Shown one piece after another: positions 25,970 through 36,643 of a stretch of DNA of 64,000 nucleotides. The notes under the pieces are model-generated. The model searched no databases, was not told the DNA's origin, and saw only the letters and a program-made list of their open reading frames with translations. A program made the position numbers and the translations under genes. The stretch covers positions 1-64,000 of the forward strand of contig CAVQAI010000016.1 of the NCBI GenBank assembly GCA_963710495.1. Reading direction: 5' to 3'. Each line of letters opens with the position of its first letter. Within the stretch, counting starts at the first letter, position 1. This stretch comes from Bog-756 sp963710495. Its GTDB lineage: Bacteria > Actinomycetota > Acidimicrobiia > Acidimicrobiales > RAAP-2.

Positions 25970-26419
25970 CTAACGAAGGACGAACACCGGGTGTTGCTCG
26001 GCGACGGCGGCGAACTCCTCGTCGGTCGAGTCAGGCCCGACCCCCTGGAAGAACATCCCGACCTCGAAGGCCCACCGGCGGAGGTAGGCGCGGAGGATGG
26101 GTGTCCGGTCGGTCGCCGGGATCTCGACCGCGGTGCGCTCGTCGCGGCGCCGGCCGAGGATCAACACCAGGTGGCCGTCGGCCGCCCGGACGTTGCGCAC
26201 CCACTCGGTCTCGCCCCGGGCCGCCACCAGGTACTGATCCGACTCGAAATCGAGCAGGTTGACCGGGATGTGGTGGGGCTGACCCGAACGACGGCCGCGG
26301 TGCTCGAGCACCCGGGAGCCGCGGACGCTGATACCCAGCCGCATGAGGAAGTTGAGGAACGGGTTGACGAGGTTCCTGGTGAACCAATCCGGGCGCTGGT
26401 AGTGCGGAGTCTCCGGCAT
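25970..26419 (-). CDS. Deazaflavin (F420)-dependent nitroreductase-like protein (Ddn family)
   Basis: A 149-residue split-beta-barrel protein of the Ddn/FDOR family. It opens with a helix containing PFLNFLMRLG, followed by LEHRGRRSGQPHHIPVNLLDF, the block that binds the F420 tail phosphate and cofactor, then WVRNVRAADGHL with the conserved aromatic and Arg/Asn. Members use reduced F420 for quinone or nitro-compound reduction. The ATG at 26419 is downstream of a consensus TTGACA promoter whose spacer contains a palindrome, and a TetR gene diverges from it. Repression by that TetR is the natural reading. Confidence 0.88.
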   Translation of the reverse strand: MPETPHYQRPDWFTRNLVNPFLNFLMRLGISVRGSRVLEHRGRRSGQPHHIPVNLLDFESDQYLVAARGETEWVRNVRAADGHLVLILGRRRDERTAVEIPATDRTPILRAYLRRWAFEVGMFFQGVGPDSTDEEFAAVAEQHPVFVLR

Positions 26420-26460
26420 GTGAACTGCCTCCTGTAGGTGATCCTGTTTCCTGAATACTG

Positions 26461-26489
26461 ATCTTTATTAAGAACATTGTTCTTGTCAA
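26461..26489 (-). promoter_or_regulatory. Promoter of the Ddn-like gene with palindromic operator O1 in the spacer
   Basis: On the minus strand a perfect TTGACA (26489-26484) is followed 17 bases later by AAAGAT (26466-26461), with TAAAGA one base earlier as an alternative. The spacer contains the 15-bp palindrome AAGAACATTGTTCTT (26470-26484), seven-base arms around one base. A dimeric repressor bound there would block RNA polymerase. The adjacent divergent gene encodes a TetR protein, the likely ligand-sensing repressor. Confidence 0.65.
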
Positions 26490-26493
26490 GTAC

Positions 26494-26522
26494 TTGTGTT
26501 CACTGAACTGAACAGTCAGACT
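26494..26522 (+). promoter_or_regulatory. Promoter of the tetR gene with operator O2; leaderless start
   Basis: TTGTGT (26494-26499), a 17-base spacer and CAGACT (26517-26522) place the expected start on the ATG at 26529, making the message leaderless. The inverted repeat TGTTCA-N6-TGAACA (26497-26514) covers the spacer and contains an inner GTTCACTGAAC palindrome. It shares GAAC/GTTC half-sites with O1, which fits autoregulation by the TetR protein. Confidence 0.55.
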
Positions 26523-26528
26523 GGCTCC

Positions 26529-27236
26529 ATGTCCGCCCCCCGCTCGGCCCGGGACCGGGTCCGCCAGGAGCTGACCCGGGAGATCCTGGACGTGGCCCGC
26601 GCCCAACTGGCTCGGGACGGGGCCCACGGCCTGTCGCTGCGGTCGGTCGCCCGGGAGCTGGAGATGGCCCCCTCGGCCCTTTATCGCTACTTCTCCAGTC
26701 GCGACGACCTGTTGAGCACCCTCATTCTCGAAGCTTTCGAATCGCTGGCCGACGAGGCCGAGCAGGCCTCGGCCGCCGCCTTCGAGCTCGGGAACGACGA
26801 GGCCGAGAGGTGGGCGGCCGTACCGGGGTCGATGCGGGCCTGGGCGCTCGAGCACCCCCACGAGTGGGGGCTCGTCTTCGGCTCACCGGTACCGGGCTAC
26901 GCCGCCCCCCAGGCCACCGTGGTCCCCTACGCCCGTCTGGCCGCCGCCCTGGTCCGACCGGTGATGGCCGCCGGCCGGGAGGGCCGCCTCCGCCTGCCCA
27001 CCACCCCCTCGGCCAGGTCCGACCTGCTCGGTGCGAGCCTGGAGCCGGTGGCCGAGAGCCTTCTGCCCGGCCTCCCGATCGCCCTGGTGGCCCGAGCCGT
27101 CCAGGCCTGGTCCACCCTCATCGGCGTGATCAGCCTCGAGCTCTTCGGTCACTGGCGCAACACCGTCCTCACTCCTGCGGTCTTCTTCGACCAGGTGGTG
27201 GCCAACCTGGCCCGTGACCTCGGGCTGGCCGGCTGA
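26529..27236 (+). CDS. TetR/AcrR-family transcriptional regulator
   Basis: A 235-residue repressor. Its N-terminal helix-turn-helix (about 10-60) includes LSLRSVARELEMAPSALYRYFSSRDDLLSTL, a typical TetR DNA-reading region, here in its LYRYF form. The C-terminal ligand-binding domain of about 170 residues is of the WHG type seen in many actinobacterial regulators. The ATG at 26529 fits a leaderless transcript; the GTG at 26496 would place the start inside the operator. It diverges from the Ddn-like and AhpD-like genes and probably controls both and itself. The ligand is unknown. Confidence 0.9.
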   Translation: MSAPRSARDRVRQELTREILDVARAQLARDGAHGLSLRSVARELEMAPSALYRYFSSRDDLLSTLILEAFESLADEAEQASAAAFELGNDEAERWAAVPGSMRAWALEHPHEWGLVFGSPVPGYAAPQATVVPYARLAAALVRPVMAAGREGRLRLPTTPSARSDLLGASLEPVAESLLPGLPIALVARAVQAWSTLIGVISLELFGHWRNTVLTPAVFFDQVVANLARDLGLAG

Positions 27237-27295
27237 CCCTCCCGACGCGTGCGGATCCGTTGCGGGCGGCCCGTCCGGCGGCGGGCGGCCCGCGG

Positions 27296-28003
27296 TCAGG
27301 CCGGGTCGGTCAGCCCGGTCTGGCGCACGGTGACGTTGAAGCGCCCACCGTCGAGCCCGATGCCGGACGGCGCCGTTCCGGGGAGGACTTTGGGCACCCC
27401 GTGGTAGGCGCGCCGGGACGGGCCCCCGAAGACGAACGCGTCCCCCGACTCGAGCACCACGTCGGCCCACGGTCGTCCGCGTCCGGCCGGTGAACCGAAG
27501 CGGAACACACAGGCGTCCCCGAGGCTGAACGAGACCACCGGCGCCGGGCTCGGCTCCTCGCGGTCGACGTGCATGCCCATACGGGCCCCGGGCCCGTACC
27601 AGTTGACCAGGGCCACATCCGGTCGGTACCCGTCGGCACGGCGGCCGGGCTCCGGTTCGGCGATGAGGAGCGAGGCGTCGACGAGGGCAGCCGAACCGAC
27701 CGCCTCCCGGGCCAGCTCGCCGAGCCAGACCGGGAGGGGGGCCACCGCCCGTCCGTCCCCGTCCTCGACCCGGCGGGAGTAGCGGTAGGGGTACCAGTGC
27801 CAGCCGAGGCAGGTGATGGCCACGGACATGACGCCGCGGCGCGGTAGCCGCGGCGCACGGAACCCCCCGGCCGCCTCGCCCCACCCCCGACAGTCGCCGA
27901 TCAGGGCGCGTTGGCGATCCCGGTGGAGCCAGCCCGGTAGGTGGACGGCACCGGCCGCCACCGACCGGTCCTCCCGGGGGAGCAGTTCGCCCATCGACCT
28001 CAC
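27296..28003 (-). CDS. AlkB-like 2-oxoglutarate/Fe(II) dioxygenase
   Basis: Removes alkyl groups from damaged bases by oxidative demethylation. The double-stranded beta-helix core shows the iron triad as HxD in MGMHVDREE and a later His in AYHGV, with the 2-oxoglutarate-binding RFNVTVR at the end. VNWYGPGARMGMH is the standard approach to the active site. It is 235 residues from a GTG at 28003, or 232 from an ATG at 27994. It is separated by 9 bases from the RDD gene. Whether the substrate is DNA, RNA or protein cannot be told. Confidence 0.9.
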   Translation of the reverse strand: MRSMGELLPREDRSVAAGAVHLPGWLHRDRQRALIGDCRGWGEAAGGFRAPRLPRRGVMSVAITCLGWHWYPYRYSRRVEDGDGRAVAPLPVWLGELAREAVGSAALVDASLLIAEPEPGRRADGYRPDVALVNWYGPGARMGMHVDREEPSPAPVVSFSLGDACVFRFGSPAGRGRPWADVVLESGDAFVFGGPSRRAYHGVPKVLPGTAPSGIGLDGGRFNVTVRQTGLTDPA

Positions 28004-28012
28004 CGAGCCTCC

Positions 28013-28537
28013 TCAGGCCGGGTCGGCGGCGTCCTGCTTGGCCAGCCAGCGGAGCCGGGCCGCCCGGGCGTCCCACGAGTACACCACGGCCGTGCCGGCC
28101 AGCCGGTCGTGCAGGGCCCGGCGGTGCCGGCCGGTGAGGATGCCGAGGAAACCCAGGCCGAGCAAGAGGAAGCTGAGCGGAAGGGCGATCGTGCGGAGGA
28201 CCGCCTGGCGGGTCGAGACGGGCGCCCCGTCGGCGGAGACCACCCGGATCCCGAGGACCGCCATCCCGATGGTCCTCCCGCTGAGGGCCCACTGATAGGC
28301 GAAGTAGAGGAACTCCCAGATGGTTGCGGCCACCAACGAGGCCAGCTGGTGGTTGGTGAGCGCGAATTTGTGGCCGGTGACCAGCTGCACGAAGAAGGCC
28401 AGGGCGGCGGCACCGAGGGTGAACAGCCCCCACGAAGCGCCGACGTCGGCGGCGAAGGCCACCAGCCGGGTGATCCCACCGGCGTAGTGGCCCTGCCGCC
28501 CCTCGACCGGCTTGGCCACCGGCCCGGCCACCGTCAC
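28013..28537 (-). CDS. RDD-family membrane protein
   Basis: A 174-residue inner-membrane protein with three to four hydrophobic segments. The RDD signature residues appear in GGITRLVAFAADVG (Arg, Asp), and the family's central GRTIGMAVLGIRVV is present. The GTG at 28537 overlaps the stop of the upstream repeat protein (GTGA), so the two are translationally coupled. A longer start lies inside that gene. Some RDD proteins have Na+ or Li+ efflux activity, but most have no assigned role. Confidence 0.88.
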   Translation of the reverse strand: MTVAGPVAKPVEGRQGHYAGGITRLVAFAADVGASWGLFTLGAAALAFFVQLVTGHKFALTNHQLASLVAATIWEFLYFAYQWALSGRTIGMAVLGIRVVSADGAPVSTRQAVLRTIALPLSFLLLGLGFLGILTGRHRRALHDRLAGTAVVYSWDARAARLRWLAKQDAADPA

Positions 28538-28992
28538 GATTCCACGACCGACGCCGTGGCGGCGGGCGCCGGCGGGCGCACCAGGGCGGGGGGGCCGAGG
28601 GGAAGGTCCTCGCCCCGCCGGCGAAGGATCCGGTTGACCCATCGGGCGACGAAGTCGTCGAGACCCACGGCCTGGGCCCGGATGACGTCGAGCACCTCGG
28701 CGGCCACTCCGGTGGTCGATCGGGCGATGATCGACCCGAGCTCCGTCTGTTCCATGACCGCGTCGATGTCGACCCGCTCGACGATCTTCTTCACATCGAC
28801 GCGGTCGATGATCTTCTCGACGTCGACGCGATCGATCAGGCGGTCCACGTCGACCCGGTTCACCACCGCGTCCACGTCGATGCGGTCGAGCAACGCGTCC
28901 ATGTCGATGGCCTCCATGACCAACGAGACCACCCGTTCGGCCACGGCCTGGGCCACGTGCTCGATACGGGCGCTCCCCGGAACCGGGCTCAT
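28534..28992 (-). CDS. Nonapeptide (DxxIDRVDV) repeat protein coupled to RDD protein
   Basis: A 152-residue protein with no signal peptide or membrane segment. Residues 32-85 are six nine-residue repeats following D-x-[LVI]-[LIV]-[DNE]-R-[VI]-[DE]-[VIL], for example DALLDRIDV, DAVVNRVDV and EKIIDRVDV. After them come a conserved-looking STTG motif, a helix with VLDVIRAQAVGLDDFVARWVNRILRRR, and a Pro/Ala tail. I have seen this repeat-plus-STG layout in actinobacterial proteins next to RDD genes, but know no function. Overlap with the RDD gene suggests a complex at the membrane. The ATG at 28992 is preferred; 29037 would add 15 residues. Confidence 0.75.
   Translation of the reverse strand: MSPVPGSARIEHVAQAVAERVVSLVMEAIDMDALLDRIDVDAVVNRVDVDRLIDRVDVEKIIDRVDVKKIVERVDIDAVMEQTELGSIIARSTTGVAAEVLDVIRAQAVGLDDFVARWVNRILRRRGEDLPLGPPALVRPPAPAATASVVES
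28738..28899 (-). repeat. Six 27-bp coding repeats (nonapeptide units)
   Basis: The DNA underlying the six nonapeptide units consists of degenerate 27-bp repeats with a recurring cgaccgggtcgacgtg-like core on the coding strand (for example near 28795-28860). They are in frame and diverged from one another, so they are maintained for the protein and are not recent duplications. Confidence 0.75.
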
Positions 28993-29098
28993 GGGTGCGG
29001 GCCCACCGGCGCGGCGTGCATGGCCACAGCTTCCCATCGGAGGGCCAGCCGGTCAGGGACGGTGGGCCGATCGGTGCCGGCGCCGAGGCCCGGCCGGT

Positions 29099-29560
29099 TC
29101 AGGAAGCGGACCGCTCCTTCAGCGTGGCGAGGGCGCGATCGGCGTGCACGTTCATGCGCACCTCGCTCTGGATGACGTCGATGACCTTGAGGTCCTTGTC
29201 GATGATAAAGGTGGCCCGCTTGGTCGGTGACAGCTTGGTGAACCGGCGCCGGACCCCGAACTGGGTCGCCACCGCTCCGTCGGGATCCGACAGGAGCGGG
29301 TAGTCGAAGGAGTGCTTGTCGGAGAAGCGCTTCTGCTTCTCCACCTGGTCGGCACTGATGCCGACCCGCTGGGCGCCCACGCCTTCGAACTCCGTCTTCA
29401 TGTCACGAAAATGGCAACTCTCCGCCGTGCAACCCGGGGTCATGGCGGCGGGATAGAAGAAGAGCACGACCGGCCCGTTGGCGGCCAGCTCGCTCAGCCG
29501 TCGCGGCTTGCCGTCCTCATCGGGCAACTCGAAGTCCGGTGCCAGGTCCCCCGGTTGCAT
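29099..29560 (-). CDS. Peroxiredoxin, Bcp/PrxQ type
   Basis: Thiol peroxidase of 153 residues. The peroxidatic Cys is in TPGCTAESCHF and a second Cys lies five residues on, the spacing of the atypical two-cysteine PrxQ group. FFYPAAMTPG and a later SPTKRATFIIDKD support the family. The ATG at 29560 opens with MQPGDLAPDFELPDEDG, the normal PrxQ N-terminus. A second member of the same group is encoded at 38265. The electron donor is probably thioredoxin; the AhpD-like protein nearby is another possibility. Confidence 0.92.
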   Translation of the reverse strand: MQPGDLAPDFELPDEDGKPRRLSELAANGPVVLFFYPAAMTPGCTAESCHFRDMKTEFEGVGAQRVGISADQVEKQKRFSDKHSFDYPLLSDPDGAVATQFGVRRRFTKLSPTKRATFIIDKDLKVIDVIQSEVRMNVHADRALATLKERSAS

Positions 29561-29728
29561 GCCGCCGAGGCTAGCCCGAACCCGATCGGCGGTGCACTGG
29601 ACGATCGGCCGATCGGACCTCCGGAGTGGTCTCGTAAGATGGCCCCCGCGGGCGTCAGCCCGTACCCGGACCGCCCCCGTTGGCGGCAGTCCCCCGCTCC
29701 CCGACCGACCAGACAGGACGACGGTTCT

Positions 29729-30766
29729 ATGCACGACGCCATCGAGGTCGACGCCCTCGAGAAGACGTTCGCCGGCAAGCACACGGTGCGCGCCCTCGAC
29801 GGCGTGAGCTTCAATGCCGCCGAAGGAACGGTCTTCGGCCTCCTCGGCCCGAACGGATCGGGCAAGACGACGGCCGTGCGCATCCTCACCACCATCCTCA
29901 AGGCCGACGGCGGCGCGGCCCGGGTCGTCGGCCACGACGTGCGCAAGGAAGCGGCCCTGGTGCGCAGCATCATCGGCCTGGCCGGACAGTACGCCGCGGT
30001 CGACGAGAACTTGACCGGTCGCGAGAACCTGGAGATGGTCGGGAACCTCAACCACATGCGCCGCTCGACGGTGCCCGGGCGGGCCAGGGAGCTGCTCGCC
30101 CAATTCGGTCTCGAGGACGCCGGAGACCGTGTGCTCAAGACCTACTCGGGGGGCATGCGCCGCCGGCTCGACCTGGCCGCCGCCCTGGTGGCCCGGCCGG
30201 TCGTCCTGTTCCTGGACGAGCCCACCACCGGCCTCGACCCCCAGAGCCGCAACGACCTGTGGGAGGTCATCGAGCAACTGGTCGGCGGCGGGACGACGGT
30301 GCTGCTGACCACCCAGTACCTCGAGGAGGCCGACCGCCTGGCCGACACCCTGGTGGTGCTGGACCACGGGCGGGTCATCGCCGAGGGCACGCCGGCCCGG
30401 CTGAAGGCCAACCTGGGGGCAACGGTGCTGGAGATCGGGCTGGGCTCGATCGAGGACGCCCAGCGCGCCCGGGGAGTCCTCGACGCCCTCGGTTCCCACA
30501 CGCCATCTGTCAACGGCACGGTGGTCGAGGTCACCGTCGACCAAGGGCCCGAAGCGGCCATGGCCAGCCTCCGCTCCCTCGATCAGCAGCAGATCGTCCC
30601 GACCACCTTCACCCTGCGGGAGCCGAGCCTCGACGACGTGTTCCTGGCCCTGACCGGTCGCCGGGCCGAGCAGGAGACCGAAGAGGCCGACGGCGAGCCG
30701 CCCGGTGCCGAGCCGGGCGGCGCCCCGACGGCGGCTGTGCCGGCCGGGACAGGGGGACGATCGTGA
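29729..30766 (+). CDS. ABC exporter ATP-binding subunit (DrrA-like)
   Basis: A 345-residue nucleotide-binding protein with Walker A GPNGSGKTT, signature YSGGMRRR, Walker B VLFLDEPTTGLD, and the DrrA-type C-terminal extension that contacts the permease. It starts at the ATG at 29729; longer frames are upstream shadows. The tail ends in a Pro/Gly/Ala-rich stretch. Its stop overlaps the permease GTG. Homologues export daunorubicin-like drugs or lipids; the substrate here is unknown. Confidence 0.93.
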   Translation: MHDAIEVDALEKTFAGKHTVRALDGVSFNAAEGTVFGLLGPNGSGKTTAVRILTTILKADGGAARVVGHDVRKEAALVRSIIGLAGQYAAVDENLTGRENLEMVGNLNHMRRSTVPGRARELLAQFGLEDAGDRVLKTYSGGMRRRLDLAAALVARPVVLFLDEPTTGLDPQSRNDLWEVIEQLVGGGTTVLLTTQYLEEADRLADTLVVLDHGRVIAEGTPARLKANLGATVLEIGLGSIEDAQRARGVLDALGSHTPSVNGTVVEVTVDQGPEAAMASLRSLDQQQIVPTTFTLREPSLDDVFLALTGRRAEQETEEADGEPPGAEPGGAPTAAVPAGTGGRS

Positions 30767-31587
30767 CGACCACCGCCCTCGCCCCCACGGCCGCTCGCGC
30801 CCCGCATTCGACCCGACTCGGGTTCCGGTTGCGCTGGGCCCTCGCCGACACCCTGACCGTCACCAAGCGCAACGTCGTCAGCTACACGCGCATCCCCGAG
30901 GCGCTGTTCTTCTCCACCGTGCAGCCCATCATGTTCGTGCTGCTGTTCGTCTACGTGTTCGGCGGCGCCATCCACGTGCCCGGGGTCAGCTACGTCAACT
31001 ACCTCATGCCCGGCATCTTCGTGCAGACCGTCGCCTTCGGCTCGGTGCAGACCAGCATCGGACTGGCCGAGGACCTGCAGAAGGGGATCATCGAACGGTT
31101 CCGGGCCTTGCCCATGGCCCGCTCGGCCGTGCTGACCGGTCGCACCACGGCCGACCTGCTGCGCAACGTCCTCACCGTGGTCATCATCACGGTGGTCGGG
31201 CTGATCGTGGGGTTCCGGCCGACCACCGGCCCGCTCTCCTACATGGCCGGGATCCTGATCATCCTGCTCTTCGCCTACGCCATCTCGTGGGGGTTCGCGG
31301 TGATCGGGCTGTCCGCCCCGAACAGCGAGGTCGCCCAAGTCATCTCCTTCCCCTTGCTGTTCCCCCTGACCTTCGCCTCGTCCGCCTTCGTACCGGTCTC
31401 CTCCATGCCGGGCTGGCTGCAGGGCTTCGCCACCTATCAGCCGGTGAGCGTGACCGTCTCCGCCTGCCGGGCCCTGATGATCGGCGGTCCCACCGCCAAA
31501 TGGGTGGTCCAGTCCCTGCTGTGGTCGCTGGGCCTGCTCGTGGTCCTCGTCCCGCTGGCCGTCCGCCGCTACCGCACCCGCATCTGA
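30763..31587 (+). CDS. ABC-2 type permease (DrrB-like)
   Basis: Membrane partner of the preceding ATPase, 274 residues with about six membrane segments. The GTG at 30763 overlaps the DrrA-like stop (GTGA) and has AGGGGGA upstream. After a short cytoplasmic tail come NVVSYTRIPEALFFSTVQP and later LPMARSAVLTGR, the coupling region of the DrrB group, and a C-terminal YQPVSVTVSACRALM. Together the pair forms a half-size exporter that probably works as two of each subunit. Confidence 0.92.
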   Translation: MTTTALAPTAARAPHSTRLGFRLRWALADTLTVTKRNVVSYTRIPEALFFSTVQPIMFVLLFVYVFGGAIHVPGVSYVNYLMPGIFVQTVAFGSVQTSIGLAEDLQKGIIERFRALPMARSAVLTGRTTADLLRNVLTVVIITVVGLIVGFRPTTGPLSYMAGILIILLFAYAISWGFAVIGLSAPNSEVAQVISFPLLFPLTFASSAFVPVSSMPGWLQGFATYQPVSVTVSACRALMIGGPTAKWVVQSLLWSLGLLVVLVPLAVRRYRTRI

Positions 31588-31635
31588 ACGGCCACGCGGT
31601 GGCCCGGCCCTCCGGCCGGGGAGCAGAATGGAGCC

Positions 31636-34329
<2,694 letters not shown>

Positions 34330-34374
34330 GCGGCCGATCGCGGGCGCCTCCCGGCCGCCGGGGGACGCGCCCTA

Positions 34375-35064
34375 TCAGGCCAACGGCACGACGAAGTAGG
34401 CGATGGCCACGAACTGGAGGATGGCCCCCACCACGGTGCAGGCGTGGAACACCTCGTGGTACCCGAACACCTCGGGCCGGGGGTCGGGTCGCTTGCGGGC
34501 GTAGACGATCGCCCCGGCCGAGTAGCACAGTCCCCCGGCCAGCAGCAGGGTGAAGCCGGTCGCCCCGAGGGCGTGGACGAGCTCGGGCACCACGGCCAGG
34601 GCGGCCCACCCGACCACCACGTAGGGCAGAGTGATCACCCACTTGGGCGCATCGAGCCACAGCTGGCGCACCAGGATGCCGGCGGCGGCACCGCCCCAGG
34701 CGATGCACAGCACTGCCGTCCGGGCCCACCCGGTGAGGGCGATGCCGGCCACCGGTGTGTAGGTCCCGGCGATGGCGATGAAGATGGTGGCGTGGTCGGC
34801 CCGTCGCATGCGGCGACGCCCGACCGGGCCCCAGGTGCGGCGGTGGAAGAGCGCGCTCACGCCGAACAGGAGCGAGAGCGAGACGGCGTAGACGGCCAGC
34901 ACCGCGGCCGAGCCGGCGGTCGGGGCCGACGCCACCAGCAGCGCGCCCGCCACCAGTGAGACGACGAAGGCGACCTCGTGGATGACCCCCCGGAGCCGCG
35001 GCTTGTGCGGCGGTGGTGGCGCCGGGGCCCGGTCGCCGCCGAGCAGGGTTTCGGTCGGGGCCAT
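34375..35064 (-). CDS. Hemolysin III / TrhA (PAQR-like) membrane protein
   Basis: A 229-residue protein with seven hydrophobic segments of the HlyIII/PAQR superfamily. The metal-coordinating residues of the family are visible: Ser and His in the segment VSALFHRR, Asp in MRRADHATIF, and the C-terminal HEVFHACTVVGA pair of histidines. PAQR proteins are thought to be zinc-dependent membrane hydrolases; the bacterial TrhA group affects membrane energetics. The ATG at 35064 overlaps the stop of the amidotransferase upstream by one base (TGATG). Confidence 0.9.
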   Translation of the reverse strand: MAPTETLLGGDRAPAPPPPHKPRLRGVIHEVAFVVSLVAGALLVASAPTAGSAAVLAVYAVSLSLLFGVSALFHRRTWGPVGRRRMRRADHATIFIAIAGTYTPVAGIALTGWARTAVLCIAWGGAAAGILVRQLWLDAPKWVITLPYVVVGWAALAVVPELVHALGATGFTLLLAGGLCYSAGAIVYARKRPDPRPEVFGYHEVFHACTVVGAILQFVAIAYFVVPLA

Positions 35065-35810
35065 CAGCCCCCCCGCCCCGCCCGGGCGAGTGGCTCGGTG
35101 CCCGTGGCCTCCGAGGTCCAGGCCACGAAACGCTGGAGCACGCGGCGTCCGACGGTCTCCACCGCGGCCAGCGCCGGGCCCTCGAGGGTGACGCCGTCGG
35201 GCAGGAATGGCTGCCACGCCCGGGCCAGGTCCGGGTCCACCTCGACATGGAACTGCAGGCCGTAGGCGCGGGCGCCCCACCGGAAGGCCTGGTGGGGATA
35301 GCGGGCGGTGGCGGCCAGGTGAACGGCACCGTCGGGGAGGGTGAAGGTGTCCCGGTGCCAGTGGACGCAGGGGATGGCCGGGTCGGCCAGTCCGGCGTAC
35401 TCGGGGCCGAAGACCGGGTCCATCCGCCCGCTGGCCGTCAGCTGCACGTGACCGAGCCCGATTTCGGGTTCGGGACCGGTGGTCACCCCGGCCCCCAGGG
35501 AGGCGGCCAGCTGCTGGGCCCCGAGGCAGACACCGAGCACCGGTCGGCCGGACCGGGCCGCTTCGCCCAGCAGGGTGCGCTCGGCGGCCAGCCACGGGTG
35601 GTCGGCGGTGTCCCCCACCCCCATGGGCCCGCCCAGGGCGACCAGACCGCCGAAGGAGTCGCCCGCCGGCATCGGCTGGCCGAGATCGGGACGCACGACG
35701 TCGACGGCCCAGCCGTCGGCGGCGAGGGCCTCGGCGATGAGCCCGGGGCCTTCGTGTTCGACGTGCTGGAGCACCACCCACCGGCGTACCGCCCGTCGAC
35801 CGGCGGTCAT
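35064..35810 (-). CDS. Class I glutamine amidotransferase-like protein
   Basis: A 248-residue single GATase domain. The nucleophile is in LGVCLGAQQLAA, and the partner His and Glu are in YGLQFHVEVD. It resembles the GMP-synthase-like stand-alone amidotransferases (YfeJ-like), with no synthetase domain. The ATG at 35810 overlaps the stop of the PIG-L gene (ATGA), and its end touches the hlyIII gene, so the three are coupled. The substrate is unknown; a role in hydrolysing a gamma-glutamyl compound is possible. Confidence 0.85.
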   Translation of the reverse strand: MTAGRRAVRRWVVLQHVEHEGPGLIAEALAADGWAVDVVRPDLGQPMPAGDSFGGLVALGGPMGVGDTADHPWLAAERTLLGEAARSGRPVLGVCLGAQQLAASLGAGVTTGPEPEIGLGHVQLTASGRMDPVFGPEYAGLADPAIPCVHWHRDTFTLPDGAVHLAATARYPHQAFRWGARAYGLQFHVEVDPDLARAWQPFLPDGVTLEGPALAAVETVGRRVLQRFVAWTSEATGTEPLARAGRGG

Positions 35811-36559
35811 GTGGTGGCCACCACCCGGAATGCCTCGGCCAGCCGGCCGTCGGGGAGGCCGGCGGCCAGTGCCGTACCCGACATCCAGCCGCGGAGGAGG
35901 CCGTCGAGCTCGGCGCCCTCCCCCACCTGGCTCCGGTGGGAGCGCAGGGCGGCCAGCTTGCGGTCGAACTGGGCGGTGGCGTCCACGGCCCGATCGGCGT
36001 GTTCGGTGGCCATGAGCCAGAGCTCGGGCACGGTGTGGGGCTCGAGCCCGGCGTCGAGGAGCTCGGGGAAGGCGAACGGGTTGCGGGCGTCGGGATAGAC
36101 GGCGCAGGTGACCGCCTCGCCGGCGGCCAGGTGGTCGGGGTGGCTGGCGTAGATGCGGTCCCAGTTGCGCTCCGGCGACTGGGTCACCACCCGGTCGGGG
36201 CGGAACCGACGGATGACACCGGTGACGGCCTGGCGCAAGTCGAGGTCGGGCACCAGCCGTCCGTCGGGAAAGCCGAGGAAGGTCACGTCGGTCACACCCA
36301 CGATCCGGGCCGCCTCGCACTGCTCCCCCCGGCGGATGACGGCCATGTCGGCCCGGCTGACCGACGGGTCCGACCCGCCGGCATCGCCGTCGGTGACGAT
36401 GCAGTAGGCCACGTCGACACCGGCATCGGTCCACACCGCCGCCGAGCCGGCCACCCCGAAGTCCACGTCGTCGGGGTGCGCCGTCACCACCAGGATGCGC
36501 TGGACGCCCTCGGTGCCGGGATCGACCGTGAGCGGGGCCACGACGTTGCTGTCAGCCAC
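35807..36559 (-). CDS. PIG-L / LmbE-family deacetylase
   Basis: Zinc-dependent N-deacetylase fold of 250 residues. The metal-binding AHPDDVDFG lies near residue 26 and the second motif is YASHPDHLAAG. In actinobacteria the family includes MshB (GlcNAc-Ins deacetylase of mycothiol synthesis) and Mca (mycothiol S-conjugate amidase), and it also acts on antibiotics. The sequence does not settle which. The phosphatase-DUF3090-SCO1664 trio at 40.8-42.7 kb, which often lies beside mycothiol genes, makes a mycothiol link possible but unproven. Confidence 0.88.
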   Translation of the reverse strand: MADSNVVAPLTVDPGTEGVQRILVVTAHPDDVDFGVAGSAAVWTDAGVDVAYCIVTDGDAGGSDPSVSRADMAVIRRGEQCEAARIVGVTDVTFLGFPDGRLVPDLDLRQAVTGVIRRFRPDRVVTQSPERNWDRIYASHPDHLAAGEAVTCAVYPDARNPFAFPELLDAGLEPHTVPELWLMATEHADRAVDATAQFDRKLAALRSHRSQVGEGAELDGLLRGWMSGTALAAGLPDGRLAEAFRVVATT

Positions 36560-36643
36560 CTCTTCCTCCTCGTACTCGACGGGCGACGTCGATCGGCCCG
36601 GCGAAGGGGCGGGCCGGCTCGGGGCCGGTCGCCGGTCGGGCCC

